Of a stretch of 64,000 nucleotides of DNA, positions 1-8,383 are shown piece by piece. Origin of the DNA: Streptomyces sp. NK15101. Lineage in GTDB: Bacteria; Actinomycetota; Actinomycetes; Streptomycetales; Streptomycetaceae. Position 1 is the first letter of the stretch. Each line of letters begins with the position of its first letter. Both the position numbers and the translations under genes were made by a program. The DNA lies in contig NZ_JAINVG010000040.1 in the NCBI RefSeq assembly GCF_020400725.1, forward strand, positions 1 to 64,000, given 5' to 3'. The notes beneath the pieces are model-generated. The model searched no databases and had not been told where the DNA came from. It saw only the letters and a program-made list of their open reading frames with translations.

Positions 1-81
1 GCCCTCCCCGTGCTCCTCGTCTTCCTCTTCCTCCAGCGCAAGGCCGTCGGCGGCATGACCGCCGGCGCGGTGAAGGGATAA
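1..81 (+). CDS. 3' end of sugar ABC transporter permease (DasC-like), partial
   Basis: Only the last 26 codons are present, read in frame 1 and ending in TAA at 79-81. The tail has a hydrophobic stretch followed by QRKAVGGMTAGAVKG, the usual C-terminus of MalG/DasC-type carbohydrate ABC permeases of the inner membrane. It lies 9 bases upstream of a GH3 N-acetylhexosaminidase, with nagB beyond. That is the order I know from the Streptomyces das locus for N-acetylglucosamine and chitobiose uptake, so DasC is the likely identity. The substrate is inferred from neighbours, not seen in the 26 residues. Confidence 0.7.
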   Translation, partial: ALPVLLVFLFLQRKAVGGMTAGAVKG

Positions 82-90
82 CGGCTCTCC

Positions 91-1614
91 ATGACCACAC
101 TGGTACACGGTTCGGACACCCTGACCCGTGACGCGCTCACGGTCCTCCAGCCCGGATTCGTCGGCACCACCGCCCCCGACTGGCTGCTCCGCCGCATCGG
201 CGAGGGCCTCTCCTCGGTCGGACTCTTCGGCCGGAACATCGCCGGCCCCGAGCAGCTCGCCGCCCTCACCGCGCGGCTGCGCGCCGAGCGGGACGACGTC
301 CTCGTCGCCATCGACGAGGAGGGCGGGGACGTCACCCGCCTGGAGGTCAAGCAGGGCTCGTCCTTCCCCGGCAACTACGCGCTCGGCAGGGTCGACGACG
401 TCGAGCTCACCCGGGCCGTCGCCCGCGAGCTCGGCCGCCGGCTCGTGCAGTGCGGCGTCGACCTGAACTGGGCGCCCTCGGCGGACGTCAACTCCGACGC
501 CGAGAACCCGGTCATCGGGGTCCGCTCCTTCGGACCGGACCCGGACCTGGTCGCCCGGCACACCGTGGCGTACGTCGACGGCCTCCAGGGCGTCGGGGTC
601 GCGGCCTGCACGAAGCACTTCCCCGGACACGGCGACACCAACGTCGATTCGCACGACGCGCTGCCCCGGATCGATGTGGACCTCGCCACACTGCACGCCC
701 GTGAGCTGGTGCCTTTCCGCGCGGCCGTCGCCGCGGGTACCAAAGCGGTCATGAGCGCGCATATCCTGCTCTCCGCGCTCGACCCCCGCCGTCCGGCCAC
801 CCTGAGCCCGCAGATCCTCACCGGTCTGCTGCGCCAGGAGCTGGGCTTCGAGGGGCTGATCGTCACCGACGGCATGGAGATGAGGGCCGTCGCGGCGACG
901 TACGGCATCGAGCGCGGATCCGTCCTCGCGATCGCCGCGGGCGCCGACGCCATCTGCGTCGGCGGCGGGCTGTGCGACGAGGACACCGTGCTGCGGCTGC
1001 GGGACGCCCTCGTCGACGCGGTACGGACCGGTGAACTGCCCGAGGAGCGGCTGGCCGACGCCGCGGCGCGCGTGCGCGCCCTGGCGGCCTGGACCCAGGC
1101 GCACCGGGCCAGGGGGGCTGGATCGGTGCCGGGCGCGGCAGTGCAGGAGGGGACCGCGCCCGGCACCGACATCGGGCTCGTCGCGGCCCGCCGCGCCCTG
1201 AAGGTGACCCGGGGGGAGCGGCCCCACACGCCGATGACCGGCGCTCCCTACGTGGCCTCCTTCACCCCGGTCGCGAACTTCGCGGTCGGCGACGAGACGC
1301 CCTGGGGCGTCGCGGCCGAGCTGGAGCGCCTGCTGCCCGGCACGGAGACCGGCTCGTACGGCGAGTCGTCCGTGGACGCGGTCCTGGCCGCCGCGGGGGA
1401 GCGGCGGATCGTGGCGGTCGTACGGGACGCCCACCGGCACCCGTGGATGATCCGGGCCCTGGACGGCCTCCTCGCGGCCCGCCCCGACACCGTCGTGGTC
1501 GAGATGGGCCTCAACGAGGCGGAGCCCCGCGGGGCCCTGCACATCGCCACGCACGGCGCGGCCCGGGTCTGCGGCCGCGCGGCGGCGGAGGCCGTCGTCG
1601 GGACCGGCGCCTGA
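91..1614 (+). CDS. dasD: GH3 beta-N-acetylhexosaminidase (DasD/NagZ-like)
   Basis: A 507-residue glycoside hydrolase family 3 enzyme that should release terminal N-acetylglucosamine from chitobiose or muropeptide fragments. Residues 175-188 carry the NagZ-type signature KHFPGHGDTNVDSH, which contains the His/Asp acid-base pair of bacterial GH3 hexosaminidases. The nucleophile is expected at Asp260 in VTDGMEM. No signal peptide is visible, so it is probably cytoplasmic and acts on imported chitobiose. The C-terminal 170 residues form a second GH3-like domain. It starts 9 bases after the permease stop, so it is probably the last gene of that operon. The symbol comes from locus order plus family, not from a direct comparison. 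Confidence 0.88.
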   Translation: MTTLVHGSDTLTRDALTVLQPGFVGTTAPDWLLRRIGEGLSSVGLFGRNIAGPEQLAALTARLRAERDDVLVAIDEEGGDVTRLEVKQGSSFPGNYALGRVDDVELTRAVARELGRRLVQCGVDLNWAPSADVNSDAENPVIGVRSFGPDPDLVARHTVAYVDGLQGVGVAACTKHFPGHGDTNVDSHDALPRIDVDLATLHARELVPFRAAVAAGTKAVMSAHILLSALDPRRPATLSPQILTGLLRQELGFEGLIVTDGMEMRAVAATYGIERGSVLAIAAGADAICVGGGLCDEDTVLRLRDALVDAVRTGELPEERLADAAARVRALAAWTQAHRARGAGSVPGAAVQEGTAPGTDIGLVAARRALKVTRGERPHTPMTGAPYVASFTPVANFAVGDETPWGVAAELERLLPGTETGSYGESSVDAVLAAAGERRIVAVVRDAHRHPWMIRALDGLLAARPDTVVVEMGLNEAEPRGALHIATHGAARVCGRAAAEAVVGTGA

Positions 1615-1623
1615 GTCCACGGA

Positions 1624-1676
1624 CGCGCGCGAAGGGGCCCGGCACCTGATCCAGGTGCCGGGCCCCTTCGCGCGCG
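1624..1676. terminator. Perfect 25-bp hairpin, bidirectional terminator
   Basis: The arms 1624-1648 and 1652-1676 are exact reverse complements with a 3-base loop. The hairpin lies between the convergent GH3 hexosaminidase and nagB genes, so it can end transcription from both sides. There is no T-run, which is usual for Streptomyces terminators. Confidence 0.9.
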
Positions 1677-1682
1677 TACGCC

Positions 1683-2468
1683 TCAGATGCCCTGCCAGGC
1701 GGGCTTGTTCGCGAAGGTGTGGCGGAAGTAGCCCGCGAGCTTCAGCTTGGAGGCGGCCGCCTCGTCCACGACGACCGTGGCGTGCGGGTGCAGCTGCAGC
1801 GCGGAGGCCGGCACGAGCGCCGCCACCGGGCCCTCGACGGTCTGCGCCACGGCCTCGGCCTTGCCCTCGCCGGTGGCGAGCAGCACCAGGTGACGGGCCT
1901 CCAGGATGGTGCCGATGCCCTGGGTGATGACGTGGTGCGGCACCTGCTCGATGTCGTCGTCGAAGAAGCGGGCGTTGTCCACGCGGGTCTGCTCGGTGAG
2001 CGTCTTGATCCGGGTGCGGGAGGCGAGCGAGGAGCACGGCTCGTTGAAGCCGATGTGCCCGTCGGTGCCGATGCCGAGGATCTGCAGGTCCACGCCGCCG
2101 GCCTCGGCCAGCGCCTTGTCGTAGGCCTCGCAGGCCGCCAGGACGTCCTCGGCGGAGCCGTCGGGGCCCATGAAGGCCTCCGGGGAGAGCCCGAGCGGCT
2201 CGACGACCTGCCGGAGCACGGTGGAGCGGTACGACTCCGGGTGCCCGGCGGGCAGGCCGACGTACTCGTCCAGCTGGGCGATCCGGGCCCGGGAGGCGTC
2301 CACGGCGCCGGCGGAGACCCGGGCGACGAGGGCGTCGTAGATCGGGATCGGAGTCGATCCCGTGGCCACGCCGAGCAGCGCGTCGGGCTTGCGGCGCAGG
2401 AGGTCGGCGATGCCGTCCGCGATCAGCTCGCCGCCGGCCTTGGCGTCCTTGACGATGACAACTTCCAC
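1683..2468 (-). CDS. nagB: Glucosamine-6-phosphate deaminase NagB
   Basis: A 261-residue protein matching the usual NagB length. It converts glucosamine-6-phosphate to fructose-6-phosphate and ammonia in the cytoplasm, which joins aminosugar uptake to glycolysis. Visible motifs are the phosphate-binding GVATGSTP near residue 33, the catalytic QLDEYVG with Asp67, and GIGTDGHIGFNEP with Asp136, His138 and Glu143. I chose the GTG at 2466-2468 because the family begins there (VEVVIVKDAKAGG); the frame stays open upstream but that extension is low-complexity. A dre-like DasR operator lies 29-44 bases upstream, which predicts repression by DasR relieved by glucosamine-6-phosphate. It converges on the GH3 gene. 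Confidence 0.95.
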   Translation of the reverse strand: MEVVIVKDAKAGGELIADGIADLLRRKPDALLGVATGSTPIPIYDALVARVSAGAVDASRARIAQLDEYVGLPAGHPESYRSTVLRQVVEPLGLSPEAFMGPDGSAEDVLAACEAYDKALAEAGGVDLQILGIGTDGHIGFNEPCSSLASRTRIKTLTEQTRVDNARFFDDDIEQVPHHVITQGIGTILEARHLVLLATGEGKAEAVAQTVEGPVAALVPASALQLHPHATVVVDEAAASKLKLAGYFRHTFANKPAWQGI

Positions 2469-2496
2469 GCTGTGCCTGCCGATCTGGTGAGGGGCC

Positions 2497-2512
2497 GGTG
2501 GTATAGACCAAT
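2497..2512. promoter_or_regulatory. DasR-type dre site upstream of nagB
   Basis: The core TGGTATAGACCA differs by one base from the palindromic dre core TGGTCTAGACCA. It lies 29-44 bases upstream of the nagB GTG, where a bound repressor would block transcription. nagB is a known DasR target in Streptomyces; binding here is inferred. Confidence 0.85.
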
Positions 2513-2845
2513 CTGGGTCCAAATCTAGCAGAGGGAAGGCCGTCTCCTCACGTCGTTCCGCCCTGCGGACGGCACCGTCTCCATCGTCGGCCGCACCTGT
2601 CGCGGCAGCCACTCGAAGGGCTCGGGAAGGGGATCGGAAGGGGGTGTGGCGGCCCCGGAAAAACCCGCGGGCCGCGGCGCCCGGCGGGACCCTCAGCCCG
2701 CCCGGCACCGCAGCCCGGAGTTGCCCGGCCGGGGGTGTGCGGTCCCTCGGCCGTGTGGGAGGTCTCGACGCAGTCAGGGCAGAGAGCGCCGGGTACCTCG
2801 TTCCATCCTCCTGTGCGGGGAGGATGGAGGCTCTGTATTTTTCAT

Positions 2846-2861
2846 TGTGGACTAGACCATT
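2846..2861. promoter_or_regulatory. Second dre-like site, nearer the PdtaS-like kinase
   Basis: The core TGGACTAGACCA again differs by one base from TGGTCTAGACCA. It lies about 110 bases upstream of the kinase start and about 380 bases upstream of nagB. It could be a distal nagB operator or a control site for the kinase. Confidence 0.65.
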
Positions 2862-2969
2862 CTTGTCTGTCCATCCACAGGAACACGGTCCTTCCCGGCC
2901 CATCCTCCAACACGGAGCCCCGGAGATCCAGGTTCACGGCCCCTGTAATTCCGCAGGTACGCTCGCATC

Positions 2970-4445
2970 GTGCCCTCCATGAACGACCTCGTCCGCCAGC
3001 ACACCGCCCTGAGCGACTCCGACCTCGAGTGGCTCCACCTGCTGGTGTCGGAGTGGCAGCTGCTCTCCGACCTCTCCTTCGCCGACCTCGTGCTCTGGGT
3101 CCCCACCCTCGACGGCACGCGGTACGTCTCCGTCGCCCAGATGCGGCCCAACACCGGCCCGACCTCCTACCAGGACGACATGGTCGGCCACCTGGTCCCG
3201 CGCGGCCGCCGTCCGCTGCTCGACGCCGCCCTCGACGAGGGCCGGATCGTCCGCGAGGGCGACCCCGAGTGGCGCGAGGAGGTCCCGGTGCGGGTCGAGT
3301 CCATCCCCGTGCGCCGCGAGGGCCGGGTGCTCGGGGTCATCGCCCGCAACACCAACCTGCTGACCGTCCGCACCCCCTCCCGGCTGGAGCTCACCTATCT
3401 CCAGTCGGCCTCCGACCTCGCCCAGATGATCGCCGCCGGAACGTTCCCCTTCCCCGGCGAGCAGGTCGACATGGACTCCTCGCCGCGCGCCGGCGACGGT
3501 CTCGTCCGCCTCGACGCCGAGGGCGTCGTCCAGTACGCCTCGCCGAACGCCCTCTCCGCGTACCACCGGCTCGGCCTCGCCGCCGACCTGGTCGGCCAGG
3601 ACCTCGGCCAGATCACCGCCGAACTCGCCCCCTCCCGGGGCCCGGTGGACGAAGCCCTGGTCAAGCTGGCCTCCGGCTACGCGCCCCGCGAGTTCGAGGT
3701 CGAGGGCAACGGCGGGGTGATCCAGCTGCGGGCGATCCCGCTCAAGCCCAAGGGCACCCGCATCGGTTCGCTCGTCCTGCTCCGGGACGTCACCGAACTG
3801 CGCCGCCGCGAGCGCGAGTTGATCACCAAGGACGCCACCATCCGGGAGATCCACCACCGGGTGAAGAACAACCTCCAGACGGTGGCCGCCCTGCTCCGCC
3901 TCCAGGCCCGCCGGATGGACTCCGACCGGGGCCGCGAGGCCCTCAACGAGGCCGTGCGGCGCGTCGGTTCGATCGCCATCGTCCATGAGACGCTGTCCCA
4001 GAACCTGGACGAACGGGTGCAGTTCGACGAGATCGCCGACCGGGTCATCGCGATGGTCGCCGAGATCTCCCCGGGCAAGGTCACCTGTCGGCGCAACGGC
4101 CGCTTCGGCATCCTCGACGCCGAGGTGGCCACCCCGCTCTCGATGGTCCTCACCGAGATCCTGCAGAACGCGCTCGAACACGCCTTCGCGCAGGGGGAGC
4201 AGGGCACGGTCGAGGTCAGCGCCGTCCGCGGCGAGATCCGGACGGACGCCCGGCTCCTGATCACGGTCCAGGACGACGGCCGCGGACTGCCCGAGGGCTT
4301 CGACCCGCAGCGGGCCGGCAACCTCGGCCTGCAGATCGTACGGACCCTGGTGGAAGGGGAGTTGGGCGGCTCCTTCGACATGCTGCCGGGCGCCGAGCGC
4401 GGCACCAAGGTGGTCCTCGACGTCCCCGTGCGGCCGCAGAAGTAG
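2970..4445 (+). CDS. PdtaS-like sensor histidine kinase (GAF-PAS-HisKA_2)
   Basis: A 491-residue soluble histidine kinase with no membrane segment. The N-terminal 160 residues match the GAF-like input domain of the PdtaS family, and residues 170-280 look like PAS. Residues 291-309 hold the HisKA_2 phosphoacceptor box IREIHHRVKNNLQTVAALL, followed by an HATPase domain with LQNALEHAF (N box) and DDGRGLPEGF (G1 box). In Mycobacterium the homologue phosphorylates the ANTAR antiterminator PdtaR; no such partner lies next to it here. I took the GTG at 2970, but the ATG at 2979 is equally possible. A hairpin follows the gene, so it is probably monocistronic. Confidence 0.88.
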   Translation: MPSMNDLVRQHTALSDSDLEWLHLLVSEWQLLSDLSFADLVLWVPTLDGTRYVSVAQMRPNTGPTSYQDDMVGHLVPRGRRPLLDAALDEGRIVREGDPEWREEVPVRVESIPVRREGRVLGVIARNTNLLTVRTPSRLELTYLQSASDLAQMIAAGTFPFPGEQVDMDSSPRAGDGLVRLDAEGVVQYASPNALSAYHRLGLAADLVGQDLGQITAELAPSRGPVDEALVKLASGYAPREFEVEGNGGVIQLRAIPLKPKGTRIGSLVLLRDVTELRRRERELITKDATIREIHHRVKNNLQTVAALLRLQARRMDSDRGREALNEAVRRVGSIAIVHETLSQNLDERVQFDEIADRVIAMVAEISPGKVTCRRNGRFGILDAEVATPLSMVLTEILQNALEHAFAQGEQGTVEVSAVRGEIRTDARLLITVQDDGRGLPEGFDPQRAGNLGLQIVRTLVEGELGGSFDMLPGAERGTKVVLDVPVRPQK

Positions 4446-4468
4446 CCGCACGCGCGAGCGCGCAGCAG

Positions 4469-4504
4469 CGAGCCCCGGACCGAAGGGAATCGGTCCGGGG
4501 CTCG
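4469..4504. terminator. 15-bp hairpin terminator
   Basis: The arms 4469-4483 and 4490-4504 are perfect complements around a 6-base loop, 23 bases after the kinase stop. The next gene, wblE, is convergent, so it may serve both. Confidence 0.88.
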
Positions 4505-4595
4505 AATGCTGTGGGTTACTGCTGCGCGCTGCGGCTCGGGGGCGGTGATTGCGTACGCGGTGTACGCGCCGCGTGCCTCAGGCTGTGCAGGTGGC

Positions 4596-4853
4596 TCAGG
4601 CGCTGGCGTTACGCGCCCGGTTGCGAGCGGCACGGCGCTTCATCGCGCGGCGCTCGTCCTCGCTGAGGCCACCCCAGACGCCGGAGTCCTGGCCGGACTC
4701 GAGCGCCCACTGCAGGCACTGCTCCATGACGGGGCAGCGGCGGCAGACGGCCTTGGCTTCCTCGATCTGCAGCAGCGCAGGACCGGTGTTGCCGATGGGG
4801 AAGAACAGCTCGGGGTCTTCCTCACGACAAACGGCGTTGTGACGCCAGTCCAT
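4596..4853 (-). CDS. wblE: WhiB-family [4Fe-4S] regulator WblE
   Basis: An 85-residue WhiB-like protein. The four cluster ligands are Cys9, Cys37, Cys40 and Cys46, in the spacing C-(27)-CxxC-(5)-C, followed by the G[VI]WGG turn at 58-62 and a basic C-terminal tail (RRAMKRRAARNRARN) expected to contact DNA or sigma factor. WhiB-like proteins are iron-sulfur transcription factors that sense redox state or NO and usually bind region 4 of the principal sigma factor. The sequence and position next to the PdtaS-like kinase match the WblE branch. The upstream gap of 319 bases carries its own promoter. Confidence 0.93.
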   Translation of the reverse strand: MDWRHNAVCREEDPELFFPIGNTGPALLQIEEAKAVCRRCPVMEQCLQWALESGQDSGVWGGLSEDERRAMKRRAARNRARNASA

Positions 4854-5172
4854 GGCTGCTACCTCTCTCAGGTGTTACGTGCGAGTTGCTTGTGAATGTG
4901 AACGCTTTCACGAATCCCTCCGCAAGGGAAGGGCCGACTGCCAGGTGAACTGGTGTGGTCCTTGTTGCTGAGGAGGGGTTCTGGCTCTCAGTGGAGGCCG
5001 GTGTTGCGGGCCGTCCCGATCGCCAAGAAGAGACTCCCAAACCCCAGCAACGGATACAACCCCTTCCGGAAAGTTTTTTTTGATTCCTCGGTGTCGGCTA
5101 GGTCACAGCCGTACTTCTAAGGGGTGGATGCGCGCCTAAACGTTCGAGTGAAAGGACTTTGGGCCCTTCCAC
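4854..5172. other. Promoter region of wblE
   Basis: There are 319 bases between the stop of the lipid kinase and the start of wblE, both on the minus strand. It contains a run of eight T at about 5074-5081 (eight A on the coding strand), which is rare at this GC content. I see no gene and could not fix a clear sigma factor consensus. Confidence 0.5.
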
Positions 5173-6141
5173 TCACACAATCACACGCAGTGCACGGCGT
5201 ACGCCTGTGAACGTCACGCTCGTACGCAGTCCGAGGTGGTCTCCGTCCATCTGCAGAGGGAGGGGAACCTTCGAATGCAAGGTGAAGTCGGTCAGGTCGT
5301 GCAGAGACACGGCATGCCTGCCGCGCGGACCCCGCTCCGGGGTCGAGGTGAGCAGCTGGGCGCCGTAACGGGCCACCGCCGGAGTGGAGAGCCGGTGCAG
5401 CCCGAGCACGTCGAGCGCGGTCTCGAAGGACGCCTCCGGGGACGCGTACACCGGACGATTGCCCAGGTAGGTCCAGGGGGAGGTGTTGCAGATTATGGAG
5501 AGGACCAGGTCCTCGACCGGCTCCGCGCCCGGCCGCTCCAGGGTGATCGTGCCGTGCCGGCGGTTCGGCTCCCCCAGGAACTGGCGCACCACCTGACGCA
5601 GGTAGAGGGCGTGCGTCGATCTCTTCCCGCGCTCGCGCTGCTGTTCGACCCGGCCGATGACGCTCGCGTCGAAACCGAGCCCGGCGCAGAAGGTGAACCA
5701 GCGTTCCGGCACCGCCTCGTCCTCGGTGCCCGGCGTCCCGGACGCGAGCCCGAGGCTCACCGTCCGTGTCCGCCGCTCACGCAGCGCGTCGAGCAGGGCG
5801 CCGGTCGCCTCGACGGCGTCGTTCGGCAGTCCGAGGGCGCGGGCGAAGACGTTGGTCGAGCCGCCGGGGACGACCGCGAGGCCCGGCAGCCGGTCCGGAT
5901 CGGGCCCGTCGTGCAGCAGTCCGTTGACGACCTCGTTCACCGTGCCGTCCCCGCCGAGGGCCACGACCAGGTCGATGTTCCCGGCCTCGGCGGCCCGCCG
6001 GCCCAGGTCGCGCGCGTGCCCGCGGTACTCGGTGGTGACCGCCTCCAGCTTCATCTCGCTGGCCAGCGCGTGGATGAGCACGTCACGGGTGCGGGCACTG
6101 GTGGTGGTGGCTGCCGGGTTGACCACGAGAAGTGCGCGCAT
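5173..6141 (-). CDS. Diacylglycerol/lipid kinase (DAGK catalytic domain)
   Basis: A 322-residue member of the DagK/YegS/LCB5 lipid kinase family. The nucleotide-binding ALGGDGTVNEV is at residues 61-71 and the second glycine motif VPGGSTNVFAR at 91-101. It has no membrane segment and should phosphorylate a membrane lipid, probably diacylglycerol, at the cytoplasmic face, recycling it to phosphatidic acid. The start ATG at 6139-6141 gives the usual N-terminus (MRALLVVNPAA). It stands alone, divergent from a small membrane protein 108 bases away. Substrate is inferred from family. Confidence 0.88.
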   Translation of the reverse strand: MRALLVVNPAATTTSARTRDVLIHALASEMKLEAVTTEYRGHARDLGRRAAEAGNIDLVVALGGDGTVNEVVNGLLHDGPDPDRLPGLAVVPGGSTNVFARALGLPNDAVEATGALLDALRERRTRTVSLGLASGTPGTEDEAVPERWFTFCAGLGFDASVIGRVEQQRERGKRSTHALYLRQVVRQFLGEPNRRHGTITLERPGAEPVEDLVLSIICNTSPWTYLGNRPVYASPEASFETALDVLGLHRLSTPAVARYGAQLLTSTPERGPRGRHAVSLHDLTDFTLHSKVPLPLQMDGDHLGLRTSVTFTGVRRALRVIV

Positions 6142-6249
6142 GAGCGCCAGCGTACCTACCCGGCGGTACCGGGCCCAGTCCAGGCCGAGGGGTGGACGCC
6201 CACCGGGCGGCCTCGGCCGGGCACCGGCGCCCCGGCTACCCTGCCCTCT

Positions 6250-6666
6250 ATGAGCAGTGCGGAGCAGACCCCCCGGCCCACCCGTCTCGCCGCCGCGGCG
6301 GCCGTCGCCGGCATCGAGGCCCTCGGGCTCGTCGCCGGTGGTGTGTACATGGTGGTGAACGCCCTGACCGGGACGGCCGGCGACCTCACCGGCGCGGTCA
6401 TGGGCGCCGCGACCCTCGTCGCCCTCGGTCTGATCCCGCTCGCGGCCGCACGCGGCCTGTGGCTGCGCCGCTCCTGGAGCCGCGGCCCGGCCGTCATCAC
6501 CCAGGTCCTGGCCCTGCCCGTCGCCTGGCAGATGCTCCAGGCGAACAGCGCGATGATCCCGGCCGGCGTCGTCCTGGCCGTCCTCGCCGTGACCGGGCTC
6601 GTCCTCCTCGTGAACCCGGCCACGACCGAGGCACTCGGCATCCGGCGCCCCGGCCGGGAGGCCTGA
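6250..6666 (+). CDS. Small four-helix membrane protein, unknown
   Basis: A 138-residue protein with about four hydrophobic segments: roughly residues 13-37 (AAAAVAGIEALGLVAGGVYM), 45-67, 78-95 and 103-124. The ends are polar and the C-terminus (GIRRPGREA) is basic. I do not recognise a characterised family. Comparable proteins sit at this place in Streptomyces between a lipid kinase and a SigH-type sigma gene. Its stop lies 6 bases from the convergent sigma factor stop. Function unknown. Confidence 0.75.
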   Translation: MSSAEQTPRPTRLAAAAAVAGIEALGLVAGGVYMVVNALTGTAGDLTGAVMGAATLVALGLIPLAAARGLWLRRSWSRGPAVITQVLALPVAWQMLQANSAMIPAGVVLAVLAVTGLVLLVNPATTEALGIRRPGREA

Positions 6667-6672
6667 CGGAGG

Positions 6673-7713
6673 TCACTCCTCGACGAGGAGCTTCTCCCGC
6701 AGCTGGGCGAGCGTCCGGGCGAGCAGCCGGGAGACGTGCATCTGCGAGATGCCCACCTCCTGCGCGATCTGCGACTGCGTCATGTTCCCGAAGAAGCGAA
6801 GCAGCAGGATCCGCTTCTCCCGCGGCGGCAGGTCCTCCAGGAGCGGCTTGAGCGACTCCCGGTACTCGACCCCCTCCAGGGCCTCGTCCTCCGCGCCCAG
6901 CGTGTCCGCCACCGCCGGCGACTCGTCGTCCGTGTCCGGGACGTCCAGGGAGAGCGTCGAGTAGGCGTTGGCCGACTCCAGCCCCTCCAGGACCTCCTCC
7001 TCGGAGATCCCCAGCCGCTCCGCCAGCTCGTGCACCGTCGGCGAGCGGCCGTGCTGCTGCGAGAGCTCCGCCGTCGCCGTGGTCAGCGAGAGCCGCAGCT
7101 CCTGGAGTCGGCGCGGCACCCGCACCGCCCACCCCTTGTCACGGAAGTGGCGCTTGATCTCGCCGACGACCGTCGGCGTCGCGTACGTGGAGAACTCCAC
7201 CCCGCGCTCCGGGTCGAACCGGTCGACCGACTTGATCAGGCCGATCGTCGCCACCTGCGTCAGGTCGTCCAGCGGCTCGCCGCGGTTGCGGAAGCGCCGG
7301 GCCAGGTGCTCCACCAGCGGCAGGTGCATGCGCACCAGCCGGTTGCGCAGCTCCGCCTTCTCCGGGGAGCCCTCGGGCAGCTCGCGCAGCTCGACGAAGA
7401 GGGCGCGGGCGCCGCTCCGGTCGTGCGGGTCCGGGAGGACGTGGGCGTCCGGGCCCTCGTCGTCCTCGTCGCCGCCCCCGGCCTTCTCCGCCGAAGCCGC
7501 CTCGACCACCCCGACCGCCCCGACCGCCCCGACCGCCTCGGCCTCGTCGGGGGCCGGCGCCCCGGGGCTCGCGGGGGCCGCGGAGACTCCCGGTGCCTCG
7601 GGAACCTCGGGGTGCTGCTCGTGCTCGCTCATCTGGTCCGCCTGCTCCGTAGCGACCCTGTTCGGCCGCGCCTGCTGCTCAGGGATGCCGGCCGTCGCGT
7701 CCCCGCTCCTCAC
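6673..7713 (-). CDS. sigH: SigB/F/G-family sigma factor (SigH-like)
   Basis: A 346-residue sigma-70 family protein of the stress/differentiation group. After an acidic, Ala/Pro-rich N-terminal stretch of about 100 residues come region 2 (GLIKSVDRFDPERGVEFSTYATP), region 3 with VPRRLQELR, and region 4 with the helix-turn-helix MTQSQIAQEVGISQMHVSRLL. The GTG start at 7713 overlaps the anti-sigma stop as GTGA, so the two are translationally coupled. An internal ATG (MSEHEQHPE) 27 codons later could give a shorter form; Streptomyces SigH is known to occur in several sizes. The neighbouring kinase-fold anti-sigma predicts partner-switching control linked to osmotic stress and development. Confidence 0.9.
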   Translation of the reverse strand: MRSGDATAGIPEQQARPNRVATEQADQMSEHEQHPEVPEAPGVSAAPASPGAPAPDEAEAVGAVGAVGVVEAASAEKAGGGDEDDEGPDAHVLPDPHDRSGARALFVELRELPEGSPEKAELRNRLVRMHLPLVEHLARRFRNRGEPLDDLTQVATIGLIKSVDRFDPERGVEFSTYATPTVVGEIKRHFRDKGWAVRVPRRLQELRLSLTTATAELSQQHGRSPTVHELAERLGISEEEVLEGLESANAYSTLSLDVPDTDDESPAVADTLGAEDEALEGVEYRESLKPLLEDLPPREKRILLLRFFGNMTQSQIAQEVGISQMHVSRLLARTLAQLREKLLVEE

Positions 7714-8123
7714 GCCGGGCCTGGCCCCGCGCCGCGCTGTTTGTACAGGCTGATCGAGACCGTACGGTCATCGGCCACCGACGACTCCACCTTCCCGGCC
7801 AGCGCCGACAGCACCGTCCAGGCGAAGGTGTCCCGCTCGGGCGCCCTGCCGTCCGTCGTCGGGGCGGAGACCGTCACGTCGAGCGAGTCGTCGATCAGCC
7901 GGAAGACACAGCTGAGGACGGACCCCGGCACGGCCTGCTGGAGCAGGATGGCGCAGGCCTCGTCGACCGCGATCCGCAAGTCCTCGATCTCGTCGAGGGT
8001 GAAGTCCAAGCGCGCCGCGAGGCCGGCCGTGGCCGTACGCAGCACGGACAGATAGGCACCCGCAGCGGGCAGCCGGACTTCCACGAAGTCCTGGGTCCCG
8101 GGCTCGCCTGCGATCTGGGACAC
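7710..8123 (-). CDS. Anti-sigma factor of the SigH-type sigma (RsbW/PrsH-like)
   Basis: A 137-residue GHKL-fold anti-sigma factor. The N box region reads DEIEDLRIAVDEACAILLQQ at about residues 42-61, where Glu and Ala replace the usual Asn-containing motif; the fold is that of RsbW/SpoIIAB-type serine kinases. I chose the GTG at 8121-8123 (VSQIAGEPG) because GGAGG sits 5 bases upstream; the TTG at 8135 would bury that ribosome-binding site inside the gene. Its stop overlaps the sigma gene start by 4 bases. It should hold the sigma factor inactive until stress. Streptomyces homologues are called PrsH, RshA or UshX. Confidence 0.88.
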   Translation of the reverse strand: MSQIAGEPGTQDFVEVRLPAAGAYLSVLRTATAGLAARLDFTLDEIEDLRIAVDEACAILLQQAVPGSVLSCVFRLIDDSLDVTVSAPTTDGRAPERDTFAWTVLSALAGKVESSVADDRTVSISLYKQRGAGPGPA

Positions 8124-8383
8124 CCTCACCTCCAAGGTGGCACAAGCTCATTCGGGGCTCGGGGGAGAGAACCCCGAACCGGGCGGTACGCAGGGAGCCT
8201 GCGCGGTCCGCCGTGACGCTATCGCGATCCATCCTGCCGTGTCGCCGTGAGCCCTGGAGACCGACGGTCTCCTCGCCCCCCGCACCGGCAGCCGCGGAGA
8301 ACCCGCGGAGGGGTGACGTACCCAGCGTCCGGGCCGTCGAACCGTCCGTGACCGCACCGGCCGCCGGGCGACCGCGTCCGCCG

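Larger units (their letters stand above)
2469..2969. other. Divergent intergenic region, nagB / PdtaS-like kinase
   Basis: There are 501 bases between the two divergent starts. I see no convincing gene: the open frames run through both strands without a ribosome-binding site or a recognisable product. The region holds two dre-like palindromes, listed separately, and presumably the promoters of both genes. Confidence 0.6.

Noticed and set aside
2644..2982. Small plus-strand ORF between nagB and the kinase
   Set aside because: No ribosome-binding site, Pro/Arg/Cys-rich composition and it runs through the second dre site.
2934..4451. Long minus-strand open frame (about 505 codons) antisense to the PdtaS-like kinase
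   Set aside because: High GC keeps antisense frames open. It has repetitive composition, no ribosome-binding site and no domain, while the plus strand has a complete kinase.
5070..5100. SigR-type promoter (GGAAT-N18-GTT) upstream of wblE
   Set aside because: GGAAT and GTT are present but about 22 bases apart, which does not fit.
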